DNA from: Alphaproteobacteria bacterium AO1-B
Lineage (GTDB): Bacteria; Pseudomonadota; Alphaproteobacteria; Rhizobiales; Stappiaceae
DNA: 64,000 nucleotides
Reading direction: 5' to 3'
Assembly (NCBI GenBank): GCA_001890945.1
Contig: MLAX01000001.1
Span: 248,001-312,000, forward strand
In this document: in pieces, positions 29,228-38,689 of the stretch
Layout of the letters: each line of letters begins with the position of its first letter
How positions within the stretch are numbered: position 1 is the first letter of the stretch
Translations under genes and position numbers: made by a program
Notes under the pieces: generated by a model
Told to the model about the DNA's origin: nothing
Seen by the model: only the letters and a program-made list of their open reading frames with translations
Databases searched by the model: none

Positions 29228-30118
29228 TCAGCTGTGCTGATGGCAAAGATCCTTAACCGGCCAATCGGCCTTGACCGCCGCACCGTCATAGACACTGTTG
29301 AGAAAAGAAAGAATTGCCGCTGCCGGGTCTGCGGACGTGCGGGCATCTTCGTATTTCAGGATCGCCAGAGCTCCGCCGTTCTTTTCAGCCCAAAATGCGT
29401 CAGCTGGCTTCAGGAGAACCTGGCTCATGCCCTGCGGTTCCGGATAGGCATATCCGTAGAACGCGGCTTCCGGGAAGCTATCATCTCCGGGCCAGAACCC
29501 GATTGAAATCACCTCGTGGGAATAGGCCTCGCGATCGGATTGTGTGCCACTCTCCAGTGGATGTGCTCGCCCGGAGAAACGGGTCACAACGAGGTCAAAG
29601 GAATGCCAGTAAAGCTGAGCCGGTGTCTGTTTGCCGACAAATCCCGAGCGGTAAGTTTCAAAGACGCTGGAGATTGAGCAGAGCGCCCGCCAGAAATCGG
29701 AAACGGCCTTTCGGTCGTAAGAGCGCGGTGCGGTGTCCTCCGGAAAGGTCACCTTAGATTTGTTGTCATAGGGAATCGCAACGATCTTCACTGAGATGCC
29801 CAGCTGCTCAAGCCGGGAGAAAAGCGCTTCATAAAAATCAGCAACAGTGATACCGGGCGCTGAAAACGATGCGCTTTCGCCATCGTTCCGGCTGATTGTC
29901 ACTGTGTGATCGAGCATGTCGTAGAGAATTTCAAAGCCGCTGGTGCCATATGGAATGCGCCCGGTCGTCAGGCCGCGCACGTGGGGATAAAGCGTCACAT
30001 GCCACCAGTGATTCAGCTTCGGATGGGCCTTCAGCCGGATCTTGCCAATCATCTGCAAGAAGAGATGCAGCGTGTCTTTCGTTTCCGACCAGTCCTGGTA
30101 GGGAAGTGCGGGCAGCAT
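29228..30118 (-). CDS. DUF5996 family protein
   Basis: 296 residues from the ATG at 30118 with AGGAG upstream; an in-frame start at 30196 adds an unrelated leader. Family landmarks are LPYQDWSETKDTLHLFLQMIGKIRL, LNHWWHVTLY, GLTTGRIPYG, YWHSFDLVVTRFSGR and SHEVISIGFWPG. Function is unknown. It ends 11 bases from the convergent MerR gene. Confidence 0.85.
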   Translation of the reverse strand: MLPALPYQDWSETKDTLHLFLQMIGKIRLKAHPKLNHWWHVTLYPHVRGLTTGRIPYGTSGFEILYDMLDHTVTISRNDGESASFSAPGITVADFYEALFSRLEQLGISVKIVAIPYDNKSKVTFPEDTAPRSYDRKAVSDFWRALCSISSVFETYRSGFVGKQTPAQLYWHSFDLVVTRFSGRAHPLESGTQSDREAYSHEVISIGFWPGDDSFPEAAFYGYAYPEPQGMSQVLLKPADAFWAEKNGGALAILKYEDARTSADPAAAILSFLNSVYDGAAVKADWPVKDLCHQHS

Positions 30119-30219
30119 GCCGTTCTCCTGACAATTCACTTGAGTAATGGGGTTGGAAGCCCTTCCTGACCGGCATATAGGCGCGTGACCCGCCAAGCCC
30201 AGCCGGTTCCACCTGAAAA

Positions 30220-30864
30220 TTAAGGCGCGTTGCGCTGTGAGGGATCCTTGTCAAAGGCCTCGGTCGCAACCGCCTGCTGGCGTTGTTGGTGCGCGGCCTC
30301 CGCCCACCAGATTAGTTGGCGCAGGGTGCGGTCAATGTACCCGTCCCATTTGTCGGCATCGACACCTTCAAGGTAGCGCCCCTCGTCATCAAACACGTCC
30401 TGCGCTTTCGGCACATGGATCATGGCGGAAACCGGAAGACAGCCGAGCTCGCTCAAATAGGTGCGCATGTTGACGGCCGCCCGCGCGCCGCCCCATTGAC
30501 CCGCAGAATACGTCGCAATCGCGCTCGGCTTGAAGGAAAAACTGGAACTGCCGAAATGGTTGAGTAGATCCGCAAGCGCTGGGCTCATGGAGTGATTGTA
30601 TTCCGGCGAGACCATCACATAACCGTCCGCACCCTTGATCTTGTCCGACAAGGCTTCAAGCGCTTCCGGCGCCCGCCCGGCTGCATAGGCGAAATGCGGC
30701 TTGAATACTGTTTGCGGCTCGAGGTTGAGCGGATCAATGATCTCGACGTCGGCCCCGGCCCGGACGAGTTGCGCCGCGCAGGCCTTGGCCACCCGCTCTC
30801 CGAGCCGCGCTGGCCTTGGCGGTGTGCTCTGTCGCACCGACCCCAGAAAAACCAACAGTTTCAT
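30220..30864 (-). CDS. NADPH-dependent FMN reductase family protein
   Basis: 214 residues from the ATG at 30864 (AGGGCAGG upstream). Flavodoxin-like: LLVFLGSVRQSTPPRPARLGERV at the N-terminus and VSPEYNHSMSPALADLLNHFG, the flavin-contact loop of ArsH/ChrR-type reductases. Probably a NAD(P)H:flavin or quinone reductase. It lies 90 bases downstream of the dehalogenase operon on the same strand and may be read with it. Confidence 0.88.
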   Translation of the reverse strand: MKLLVFLGSVRQSTPPRPARLGERVAKACAAQLVRAGADVEIIDPLNLEPQTVFKPHFAYAAGRAPEALEALSDKIKGADGYVMVSPEYNHSMSPALADLLNHFGSSSFSFKPSAIATYSAGQWGGARAAVNMRTYLSELGCLPVSAMIHVPKAQDVFDDEGRYLEGVDADKWDGYIDRTLRQLIWWAEAAHQQRQQAVATEAFDKDPSQRNAP

Positions 30865-30954
30865 GACCTGCCCTTTATCCGATGACATTGCCGTCGAAGA
30901 ATGCGGGATACTCGCAACCGTGAACAGGAAATTGTTGGATCTTCGATGTAAGGG

Positions 30955-31839
30955 CTACGAGCCAACAGCATCTTCAAGCCAACCCGCGACAGCGCGGCCA
31001 ATCTCTGCACCACTGTCTTCCTGGATGAAGTGGCTTCCTTTGACAGTCACCTCTTGCTGGTTTTTCCAGGTCCGGCAGAAGTCGCGTGGGGCACCGATCA
31101 GGATTGCGCCGGGATCTGCATTGATGAACAGTTTGGGCAAGTCGTTTTCCGCCATCCAGGCTGCATAGTCCGAAGCGATTTGGGTAACGTCTGCCGGCTC
31201 GCCGCCTATCGGGATTTGGCGCGGCCAGGTCAGCGTTGGCCAGCGGTCGTCCCGATTTTGAAAGGACCGCCGGTATTCGGCTTGTTCTTCGGCGCTCAAG
31301 TCCCGCAGGATCGATCCGGGCAGAACACGGTCGACGAAAAGATTGCGATCGAGAATCAGCTCTTCACCTTTTTCGGATCGAAATCCTTGAAAGATCGGCG
31401 CCGCTTCCGGATTGAACTCAGACCAATCCGCCAGCGGCTTCACGATGCCTTCCATATAGGCGATGCCGGCGACCGCATTCCGGTGCCTGTTTGCCCAGTC
31501 GAAACCGAGTGCAGAGCCCCAGTCGTGAATGACGAAAATCGCGTTCTTGTCCACACCGACAGCTGCCAGAAACCCTTCCAGAAAACGCCGGTGGGTCTGG
31601 AAGGTGTAGGTGTCCGGTCCTGGGTTCGGCAGTTTGGCGCTGTCGCCCATGCCGATCAGATCCGGCGCAATGCAGCGCCCGAGATGTTCGCATGCCGGGA
31701 TTACGTCCCGCCACAGAAAGGAGGACGTCGGATTGCCATGGAGAAAGACGATCGGGCGCCCTTGCCCGCGCTCCACATAGGCCATGTCATGACCTTCGAC
31801 GCTGATCTTTTTCTTTGCAGCTGCCCAGTCGGATGTCAT
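30955..31839 (-). CDS. dhaA: Haloalkane dehalogenase (DhaA/LinB type)
   Basis: 294 residues from the ATG at 31839 with AGGAGGAAA upstream. An alpha/beta-hydrolase with all catalytic positions of subfamily II dehalogenases: nucleophile D106 in HDWGS, halide-binding W107 and N36 (HGNPTSS), acid E130 (YMEGI) and base H270 (GSHFIQED). These match the numbering of DhaA/LinB closely. It hydrolyses carbon-halogen bonds of haloalkanes in the cytoplasm. Its ATG overlaps the HxlR stop by 4 bases. Confidence 0.92.
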   Translation of the reverse strand: MTSDWAAAKKKISVEGHDMAYVERGQGRPIVFLHGNPTSSFLWRDVIPACEHLGRCIAPDLIGMGDSAKLPNPGPDTYTFQTHRRFLEGFLAAVGVDKNAIFVIHDWGSALGFDWANRHRNAVAGIAYMEGIVKPLADWSEFNPEAAPIFQGFRSEKGEELILDRNLFVDRVLPGSILRDLSAEEQAEYRRSFQNRDDRWPTLTWPRQIPIGGEPADVTQIASDYAAWMAENDLPKLFINADPGAILIGAPRDFCRTWKNQQEVTVKGSHFIQEDSGAEIGRAVAGWLEDAVGS

Positions 31840-32339
31840 GCGGTTTCCTCCTTCTTGTTTGCCCAGCGGGCCGTCAGGACGCGGGTATAGTCGCTCGCGC
31901 CCGGGCCCGGTACGGGTGTGACCTCCTGGGGCCCAAGCGGCCGCCCGTCCTGGGCCGTCACCGCCATGTCGCGGACCGGCAAACCGGTTGCGCGTTCTGT
32001 CAGGGTCATGCGCGGTCCCCGGCCGTTGGGGGTCCATTTCTCCCCCCAATGCAGCAAGGCGACGAGCACGGGATAAAGATCCAGTCCCTTTTCTGTCAGC
32101 CGGTATTCATGAGACCGGCCATCCTCAGGTAAGGGTCGCTTCTCCACGATGCCCGCCTCACTCAAGGTTTTGAGGCGGGCTGCCAGCACGCTCGACGAAA
32201 TCCCGAGATGGGTCTGCATGGCATCAAAGGTGCGCATGCCGTTGAAGAGATTGCGCAGGACCAAGAGCGTGCGCCATTCGCCAACGATGTTCAGCGCCTG
32301 GCCAATGCCACAGTCATCTTCAATCGGTGCGCGGCTCAT
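31836..32339 (-). CDS. HxlR family transcriptional regulator
   Basis: 167 residues: HxlR winged helix (CGIGQALNIVGEWRTLLVLRNLFNGMRTFDAMQTHLGISSSVLAARLKTL...) plus a C-terminal extension of about 60 residues (TGLPVRDMAV...). It overlaps dhaA downstream and the enoyl-CoA hydratase gene upstream, each by an ATGA. Probably controls the operon it lies in; the ligand is unknown. Confidence 0.9.
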   Translation of the reverse strand: MSRAPIEDDCGIGQALNIVGEWRTLLVLRNLFNGMRTFDAMQTHLGISSSVLAARLKTLSEAGIVEKRPLPEDGRSHEYRLTEKGLDLYPVLVALLHWGEKWTPNGRGPRMTLTERATGLPVRDMAVTAQDGRPLGPQEVTPVPGPGASDYTRVLTARWANKKEETA

Positions 32340-33118
32340 TTGCCCTTGTACTCCGGTGTTTTCTTGGCAAGGAACGAGGCGATCCCATGCGCGCCGTCAT
32401 GGGTTTTCATCATGGCGGCAATCGACCGGCTTTCCTTGTCGAGCTGGGTTTCCAGCCCTTCGGAATACGCGGTCTGCAAAAGGCGCTTCACACCGCCGTA
32501 GGCCTTGGTTGGTCCGGTGGCAAATTGGGCTGCGAGTGCACGCGCTTCCGCCATCAAATCATCCGGGGCGACCACACGGGTCACCAGCCCCCACTCGCAG
32601 GCTTCCTTGGCGGTCAATACCCGGTTGGTCAGCATCAGCTCCTTCGCCCGCAGCAAACCAATGTGCTTGGCAAGGTAATAGGACGACGACCCGTCAGGTG
32701 TCAGCGCGGAGGCCGTGTAAGCGGAGACAAATTTTGCCTTTTCGGACGCCAGAATGATGTCGCCGGAAATCGCGATGGAAAACCCGCCACCACCGGCCGA
32801 GCCGTTCACCGCCATGATCACCGGCGCATCCATATGCGAGAACCTGGAAAGCGCTGCATGGAGAATTGTCGCCATGCGGGTGACATGGTCGGCCTTGTCC
32901 TCAGCGTCATCAAATTCCTGCAAGTCACCGCCCGCGTTGAACATACGGCCGGATCCGGTGAGGATGACCGCGCGCGCACCCTCTGCCTCGCACCGGCAAG
33001 CCGCATCGAAGAGTTCATCCGACATGCGGGCACTGAGCGCGTTGGCGTTGTCTGGCCGATTCATGGTGATCTCGGCAACGCCGTTTTCATGGCTCCAGAG
33101 GATCGTTTGATAGTCCAT
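32336..33118 (-). CDS. Enoyl-CoA hydratase/isomerase family protein
   Basis: 260 residues from the ATG at 33118 (GGGGAGAAAG upstream). Crotonase fold with the oxyanion-hole regions NALSARMSDEL...AGGDLQEF and MAVNGSAGGGGFSIAISGDIILAS. The segment usually bearing the second catalytic glutamate reads TPDGSSSYYL, so exact chemistry (hydratase, isomerase or other) is open. Second gene of the four-gene operon, 18 bases after the nitronate monooxygenase gene. Confidence 0.85.
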   Translation of the reverse strand: MDYQTILWSHENGVAEITMNRPDNANALSARMSDELFDAACRCEAEGARAVILTGSGRMFNAGGDLQEFDDAEDKADHVTRMATILHAALSRFSHMDAPVIMAVNGSAGGGGFSIAISGDIILASEKAKFVSAYTASALTPDGSSSYYLAKHIGLLRAKELMLTNRVLTAKEACEWGLVTRVVAPDDLMAEARALAAQFATGPTKAYGGVKRLLQTAYSEGLETQLDKESRSIAAMMKTHDGAHGIASFLAKKTPEYKGK

Positions 33119-33136
33119 CTCTTTCTCCCCTGACAC

Positions 33137-34132
33137 TTATTCAGCTGCGACGGCAACGCCGCCAACCATGCCTTCCAGCCGCTGGCGGATCAGGGCATCG
33201 GCTTCACTCATGATCCGGTCGATCAGCTCCTTGCAGGTTGGAATGTCATCGATCAGACCGGCCACCATCCCGCAAGACCAGGCCCCGGCATCCATTTCGC
33301 CGTCCATCATGATCTTCGGATAGACGCCTGCGACTTCCTCGATGATGTCCTCGAATTTCAAATCGTCGCCGAGGCTCTTTTCCTTCTCCAGCAAACGCTC
33401 GACAGCGGCATTGTTGAGGACGCGTTCCGTGTTGCGCAGCGGGCGCATGACCAGACGGGTGTCGAGTTCGGAGGCGGCGACAATCGCATCCTTGACCCTT
33501 TGATGCACCGGCGCTTCCTTCGTGGCGATGAAGCGCGTGCCCATGTTCATACCTTCCGCACCCATGGCGAGCGAGGCGACGAGACTGCGGGCATCGGCCA
33601 TGCCGCCGGAGGACACAAAGGGGATTTCCAGTTCATCTGCAGCGCGCGGCAATAGGATCATGTTCGGAATGTCGTCTTCGCCCGGGTGGCCGCCGCACTC
33701 AAACCCATCCACCGAGACCGCATCACAGCCAATGGCCTGGGCTTTCAGGGAATGCCGGACGGAGGTGCATTTGTGGATCACCTTGATGCCCGCGTCTTTC
33801 AGGTAGGGCATCACCTGTTGCGGATTGCGGCCAGCGGTTTCCACCACCTTGACCCCGCCTTGAATGATCGCCTTCACATAGCCTGGATAGTCAGGTGCGT
33901 TCACCGTCGGCAAAAAGGTGAGGTTCACCGCAAACGGCTTGTCGGTGAGATCCCGGCATTTGGCGATCTCGTTGGCAAGGGCTTCCGGTGTCTTTTGAGT
34001 TAGACCCGTGATCGTTCCAAGCCCGCCGGCATTTGAAACAGCCGCCGCGAGCTCTGCAAAACCGACATAGTGCATGCCGCCCTGAATGATCGGATGTTCA
34101 ATTCCAAAGAGCTCGGTAATCCGCGTTTTCAT
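33137..34132 (-). CDS. Nitronate monooxygenase family protein
   Basis: 331 residues from the ATG at 34132 (GGAGG upstream); an in-frame start at 34249 is not needed. FMN-binding TIM barrel of the 2-nitropropane dioxygenase family: HPIIQGGMHYVG, AGGLGTITGL, GCDAVSVDGFECGGHPGED, FVSSGGMADAR and GAEGMNMGTRF. Members oxidise nitronates, and some act as enoyl reductases. First gene of the operon leading to dhaA, divergent from a decarboxylase. Confidence 0.88.
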   Translation of the reverse strand: MKTRITELFGIEHPIIQGGMHYVGFAELAAAVSNAGGLGTITGLTQKTPEALANEIAKCRDLTDKPFAVNLTFLPTVNAPDYPGYVKAIIQGGVKVVETAGRNPQQVMPYLKDAGIKVIHKCTSVRHSLKAQAIGCDAVSVDGFECGGHPGEDDIPNMILLPRAADELEIPFVSSGGMADARSLVASLAMGAEGMNMGTRFIATKEAPVHQRVKDAIVAASELDTRLVMRPLRNTERVLNNAAVERLLEKEKSLGDDLKFEDIIEEVAGVYPKIMMDGEMDAGAWSCGMVAGLIDDIPTCKELIDRIMSEADALIRQRLEGMVGGVAVAAE

Positions 34133-34366
34133 AAAAGGGTCCTCCGTTGTCCATGCCATTTTCCGCAGGCGACCGGGTCCCTCCGGCGTTCTGGAAATAG
34201 CTTTTATAATCGAAGCTATCTCTGTTTTTGCCAGGGTGCAATTGGTCATTCCGGACGAGAAGCGACGAACCTGCCATCAGTTCTCTGATGTGCCATACTG
34301 CGAAAAGACAATTTCGTTGTTTGGCGGTCTGCCGTTTCGAAACAGATCCGGGAGTGCGATTGAGAA

Positions 34367-35515
34367 ATGGTTGACGTGTCCGATTTGACCGATCAATTGC
34401 CAGCCAAAGGACTTGGCGATGATGAAGCGTTTTCAGTGCTGGCCGAGCAAGTGCGAACCCGGTCCGCAGACCTGGGTGCACCGGACGCCTTTGCCCATAT
34501 GGATCCAGCCCCGGCGGGAATCGCTGCACGCCTTGTTAGTTTGAATGCGGAATACAATCAAAACCTTCTTCATCCGGATCTCAGCCCGTTCGCGACAGAA
34601 GCCGAAGCCCGGGTCATTGCCTGGCTTGCACCTTATTTCGGCATGACCACAGGCCACATGTGTTGTGGTTCGACCCTTGCCAACCTGGCTGCGCTTTGGT
34701 GCGCGCGGGAGCATGGAGCAACACGGGTAATTGCTTCTGCCGACGCCCATGTATCCGTGCCAAAATGTGCGCAGATATTGGGTCTTCCGTTCGAACCGAT
34801 GACCGTCGCCGAAAGCGGCCGGATGACAATCGACGCGCTGCCAGAGCTTTCCGGAGCAGTTCTTGTGCTGACCGGCGGAACCACCGGGCGCGGCGTGATA
34901 GACGAGTTGGACATTGCCAAGCTCAAAGGTGGCTCTGCCGCCCATCCAATGTGGGTCCATGTGGATGCGGCGTGGGGCGGCCCGCTGCGTTTGACCAAAT
35001 ATGCGGATCGTTTTTCTGGTATTGAGCGTGCTGACAGTATTGCCGTTTCAGCGCACAAGTGGCTGTTTCAACCAAAGGACTCTGCGCTGGTCTTTTTTGC
35101 TGACCCGATTGCCCAGGAGGCAATCGCTTTCGGCAGTTCTTATTTGGCAAATCCAAATATCGGTGTTCAGGGCTCCCGGAGCGCTGCCGGTATCGCGCTT
35201 CTTGGAACGCTGCTGGCCTGGGGGCAGGAGGGGGTGGCAAAGCGGATAGAGACCGGCATGGCGCAGTCCGAAGAGCTGGCCAGACGGCTGCAGGAGGATC
35301 GCCGCACGGAATTGAAGCAATTCCCTGAAACCGGGGTAGTGAATTGGCGGCCGCTGCTGCGCGACACTGAGATGGTGATTTCCGAACTTGGTCCGGTTGC
35401 ATCACGCACAGCCATAAAGGGGGAACCTTGGGTCCGGCAAGTCGCAGCAAACATGCATGCAGATATTGATGCTGTTTGGGCACGGATCTCCAGAGTTCTC
35501 GGACCGTCGGATTGA
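34367..35515 (+). CDS. PLP-dependent group II decarboxylase family protein
   Basis: 382 residues, shorter than most aromatic amino-acid or diaminobutyrate decarboxylases (about 450-490). Fold type I landmarks: H128 (SADAHVS) stacking on PLP, D200 in HVDAAWGGPL, PLP lysine K231 in SAHKW. The C-terminal small domain is reduced. Substrate unknown; related proteins decarboxylate tyrosine, DOPA, glutamate or 2,4-diaminobutyrate. Divergent from the nitronate monooxygenase operon across 234 bases. Confidence 0.85.
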   Translation: MVDVSDLTDQLPAKGLGDDEAFSVLAEQVRTRSADLGAPDAFAHMDPAPAGIAARLVSLNAEYNQNLLHPDLSPFATEAEARVIAWLAPYFGMTTGHMCCGSTLANLAALWCAREHGATRVIASADAHVSVPKCAQILGLPFEPMTVAESGRMTIDALPELSGAVLVLTGGTTGRGVIDELDIAKLKGGSAAHPMWVHVDAAWGGPLRLTKYADRFSGIERADSIAVSAHKWLFQPKDSALVFFADPIAQEAIAFGSSYLANPNIGVQGSRSAAGIALLGTLLAWGQEGVAKRIETGMAQSEELARRLQEDRRTELKQFPETGVVNWRPLLRDTEMVISELGPVASRTAIKGEPWVRQVAANMHADIDAVWARISRVLGPSD

Positions 35516-35532
35516 AGCGTGGATCCCAAAAA

Positions 35533-35562
35533 AACGCCCCGGCCTGATCTGGCCGGGGCGTT
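35533..35562. terminator. Bidirectional Rho-independent terminator
   Basis: Perfect 12-bp stem AACGCCCCGGCC / GGCCGGGGCGTT with a 6-base loop between the convergent decarboxylase and dehydratase genes. T7 follows on the minus strand, while the plus side has only TTCTATTGTTTT, so it serves the dehydratase best. Confidence 0.9.
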
Positions 35563-35592
35563 CTATTGTTTTCGACGCTGATGCTAGAGCGT

Positions 35593-37446
35593 TTAGGCGC
35601 TCCGATGGCGGTTGCGCGGTTCAAACCCGGATTTTTCAGCCGGGCGTGGGTCGCGCACCCAGACTTCCCGGTTCGGGTGCAGGCCACCGCCACGGACGGC
35701 CGGAACAGCCGTGTGACGGGCCCGGTGTAGAAGACGGGTGTCAGCAATGCCGCAGTTCGGATGAATGCCGCCGTTGTCTGCAACAGCCTTGTCCCAAACG
35801 GCCTTGCGGGCTGCGAGCGTTGCTGCATCGTCCAGCGCCGGGCAATTCAGGGTATTGGTGTTGAGGTCAACGACAATCTCATCACCGTCCTCGACAAAGG
35901 CAATCGGGCCGCCAAGGGCTGCTTCCGGACCCACGTGGCCAATCACCAGACCGACTGAGCCGCCAGAGAAGCGGGCATCTGTCATAAGGGCAATCACGAT
36001 GCCGCGCTCCCGGCACAGCGTCGTGATACGCGATGTCGGGTCGAGCATTTCCGGCATGCCCGGACCGCCGCTTGGGCCGTCATAGCGGACAATGACCATG
36101 TCATGGTCCTGGAAGCTGTTCGGTGCTTCATCAAGGGCCTGGATCAGACCGGCTTCGCGTTCGAACACACGCGCACGGCCCTTGAAAAGATTGTCTTCAA
36201 GACCGCCTTCAACACCGGCAAGTTTCAGGATGGCCGAGAAATCCGGCGACAGGTTGCCGCCGAGCATGCGAAGGCCGCCCGTCGGCTTGAACGGCTCTGA
36301 AACGGAATGAATGACGTCGCCGTCGGGTGCGACTGCATTGAGGTCCGCAACCTGTTCGGCCAAGGTACGGCCGGTGCAGGTCATCATGTCGCCATTCAGA
36401 AGACCCGCATCCAGCAGTTCCTTAACGATCACCTGAACCCCGCCAACGCGATCGATGTCGAGCATGGAATATTTGCCGTACGGCCGTGCGTTTGTCAGAA
36501 CCGGGACCACATGCTGAGAGAGGTGATTGAACTCTTCCGGTGTCATCACATCGCGCCAGAAGTGCTCATAGCCAGCTGCGCGGGCGATTTCCGGAACGTG
36601 CAGAACAACGTTGGTGGACCCGCCGATGGCCATGGCGACGATGATCGCATTGCGCAGCGAATCGCGCTTGACGATGTCGCGCGGTTTCAGGCCCTTTTCC
36701 ATCATGTCGGCGAGATAGGAAACGAGCTGCTGCGGGAATTCCTCTAAGCGGCGGGGATCGTCGGACGGTGGTGCAACCATGTGGAGTGGCTGCAGGCCGA
36801 CAACGCCGATGAAGGTCTGCATGGTGTTGTAGGTGAACATGCCGCCGCAGCTGCCAATGCCCGGACACGCGTTGCAGGCAATGCGGTCTCTAACGGCTTT
36901 GTCCGGGTGTCCGGCCACCTGATAGGCGCTCACGATGTCCAGCATCTCACCGGTTTCCGGATCCTTGCCCGGGCGGATTGTGCCATCGGACATGATGATC
37001 GCCGGTTCATTACGCTCAAGAACTGCAGCCATGGTGCCGACCGGCGGCTTGTCACAGGCGACGACGGCGATCGTGCCAGCCAGACCGGAGGCTTCCAGGT
37101 GCTCGCACAAACCATCGTTGGTGACTTCGCGCCCGATGAGCGAATAGCGCATTTCGCGCGTGCCGTTGCGGATGCCGTCGGACGTCGCAATCGTGTATTC
37201 CGGCTGGACCAGCCGGTATTTCAGTTGACCTTCGCCGCTGCCGATGCGCGATTTCAAGTGCTCATGGATGGCATCGACCTTGCTCGCCACACCGAGATAA
37301 CACTGGCTGTCGCCTTTTGTGCCAACCACGCCCACAGACGGTTCATGGATGAGATCGGGGTCGGTGCCCAATTCCCGCGCCACGCCAATGGTTTGCGCGG
37401 ACCGGCCGGGGTGGCGGTCAATCAAGACGATTCTCGAACCCGTCAT
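35593..37446 (-). CDS. IlvD/Edd family dehydratase, dihydroxy-acid dehydratase-like
   Basis: 617 residues. Three cysteines suited to an iron-sulfur cluster: C49 (SQCYLG), C131 (ACDKPPVG) and C200 (CPGIGSCGGMFTYNTM). The active-site serine region is TDARFSGGSVG, followed by GHVGPEAALGGPI. The N-terminus lacks the usual IlvD opening (RSRxTTHGRNMAGARGLWRATG), so it is a divergent branch that may dehydrate a sugar acid rather than serve valine/isoleucine synthesis. AGGA lies upstream of the ATG. Single gene with its own terminator. Confidence 0.8.
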   Translation of the reverse strand: MTGSRIVLIDRHPGRSAQTIGVARELGTDPDLIHEPSVGVVGTKGDSQCYLGVASKVDAIHEHLKSRIGSGEGQLKYRLVQPEYTIATSDGIRNGTREMRYSLIGREVTNDGLCEHLEASGLAGTIAVVACDKPPVGTMAAVLERNEPAIIMSDGTIRPGKDPETGEMLDIVSAYQVAGHPDKAVRDRIACNACPGIGSCGGMFTYNTMQTFIGVVGLQPLHMVAPPSDDPRRLEEFPQQLVSYLADMMEKGLKPRDIVKRDSLRNAIIVAMAIGGSTNVVLHVPEIARAAGYEHFWRDVMTPEEFNHLSQHVVPVLTNARPYGKYSMLDIDRVGGVQVIVKELLDAGLLNGDMMTCTGRTLAEQVADLNAVAPDGDVIHSVSEPFKPTGGLRMLGGNLSPDFSAILKLAGVEGGLEDNLFKGRARVFEREAGLIQALDEAPNSFQDHDMVIVRYDGPSGGPGMPEMLDPTSRITTLCRERGIVIALMTDARFSGGSVGLVIGHVGPEAALGGPIAFVEDGDEIVVDLNTNTLNCPALDDAATLAARKAVWDKAVADNGGIHPNCGIADTRLLHRARHTAVPAVRGGGLHPNREVWVRDPRPAEKSGFEPRNRHRSA

Positions 37447-37761
37447 TGTGTGTTTCCTATCCTTCAGCGCTTTAACCCGCGCTCTTGCTGTCTGTTTTCA
37501 AATCCACGAATACCCTGAGCGCTTCCGTCTGTCACCGGGGTCAGGCCACTTGGGATCGGGATTTGCCTGAATGGCTGGGCTGTCCGGCCGTCAAATGCCA
37601 GAACCGCGGCTCAAAATAGAAAAATGAAGAGCCGAGTGCCACCGCTTTTTGATCGCCGGCTTAGCAACATAAAAGTAAGGCCCCGGACTAACCGGAGCCT
37701 CTGATCGTGTTTCTTAAGCGAACCGGGATGCAGCGCATGCTGCACCCGATCCGCGAGCGCC
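37447..37761. other. 315-bp spacer between fsa and the dehydratase gene
   Basis: No gene seen. Its right part holds a probable terminator for the leftward aldolase gene (37678-37700) and a small hairpin TGCAGC-GCA-TGCTGCA-like near 37730. Its left part should carry the dehydratase promoter. Confidence 0.5.
37678..37700 (-). terminator. Probable terminator of the aldolase gene
   Basis: Stem AGGCCCCGG / CCGGAGCCT with one mismatch and an ACTAA loop. On the minus strand it is followed by TTACTTTTAT. It lies 62 bases after the fsa stop. Confidence 0.6.
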
Positions 37762-38415
37762 TTAAAGGATGCTCTGACCGGTCTTGGCCCAGTCGCTCAA
37801 GAACGCATCCAGGCCCTTGTCGGTCAGCGGGTGCTTGACCAGGGACTTCAGCGTTGCCGGCGGAACGGTGACCACGTCAGCACCGATGATCGCAGAGTCC
37901 TTGACGTGATTGGGTGTGCGGATGGACGCGGCCAGGATCTCGGTGTCAAAGCCATAGTTGTCATAGATGACGCGGATTTCTCTGATCAGTTCCATACCAT
38001 CAAGATTGATATCGTCGAGGCGGCCAATGAACGGCGAAATGTATGTCGCGCCAGCCTTTGCTGCGAGCAGGGCTTGGTTGGCCGAGAAGCACAAGGTGAC
38101 GTTTGTCTTCGTGCCTTCGCTCGTCAGCTGCTTACAGGCTTTCAGACCGTCAAATGTCAGCGGAAGCTTGATGACCACGTTGTCTGCGATCGCACGCAGG
38201 ACATGGGCTTCCTTGATCATGGTGTCGAAGTCGGTTGCTGCGACTTCTGCTGAAACGTCACCATTTGTGATCTTGCAGATCTCGGCAATCACGTCTTTGA
38301 AATCCTTGCCGGACTTGGCGATCAGGGACGGATTTGTGGTGACGCCGTCCAAGAGGCCCGTGGCTTCGAGTTCCTGGATCTCCGCGGTATCCGCGGTGTC
38401 GACGAAAAACTTCAT
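37762..38415 (-). CDS. fsa: Fructose-6-phosphate aldolase / transaldolase-like protein
   Basis: 217 residues, the short transaldolase subfamily. Schiff-base lysine K83 in [12 protein letters not shown]-terminal [16 protein letters not shown], and [13 protein letters not shown]-type enzymes make fructose 6-phosphate from dihydroxyacetone and glyceraldehyde 3-phosphate, and some are true transaldolases, so the activity is not settled. Located before priA as in many Hyphomicrobiales. Confidence 0.9.
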   Translation of the reverse strand: MKFFVDTADTAEIQELEATGLLDGVTTNPSLIAKSGKDFKDVIAEICKITNGDVSAEVAATDFDTMIKEAHVLRAIADNVVIKLPLTFDGLKACKQLTSEGTKTNVTLCFSANQALLAAKAGATYISPFIGRLDDINLDGMELIREIRVIYDNYGFDTEILAASIRTPNHVKDSAIIGADVVTVPPATLKSLVKHPLTDKGLDAFLSDWAKTGQSIL

Positions 38416-38689
38416 GAATGATTTCTCCCAATGGCGCTTGTGTGTACGCCTTTGCAGCCTGCCTCCGTCGGCAAGCGAACGAATGAATGGTCAGCTGCGC
38501 TCTCTTTAGCCTAGGATGCAGTCTAACTGAAGCCCTGATTCTCTGGTGAAAGCCTTTTTGCGGTACGTACCTCAAAAATTATTTCGCTTGAACGGAACAA
38601 GGATCCGGGCGATCTCCGCAGAGCGTTCCGCATCTCTCATCCGTGGGTGTGTGGACCACGAAATGCCATGCCGAAAAATGTGACCTGCC

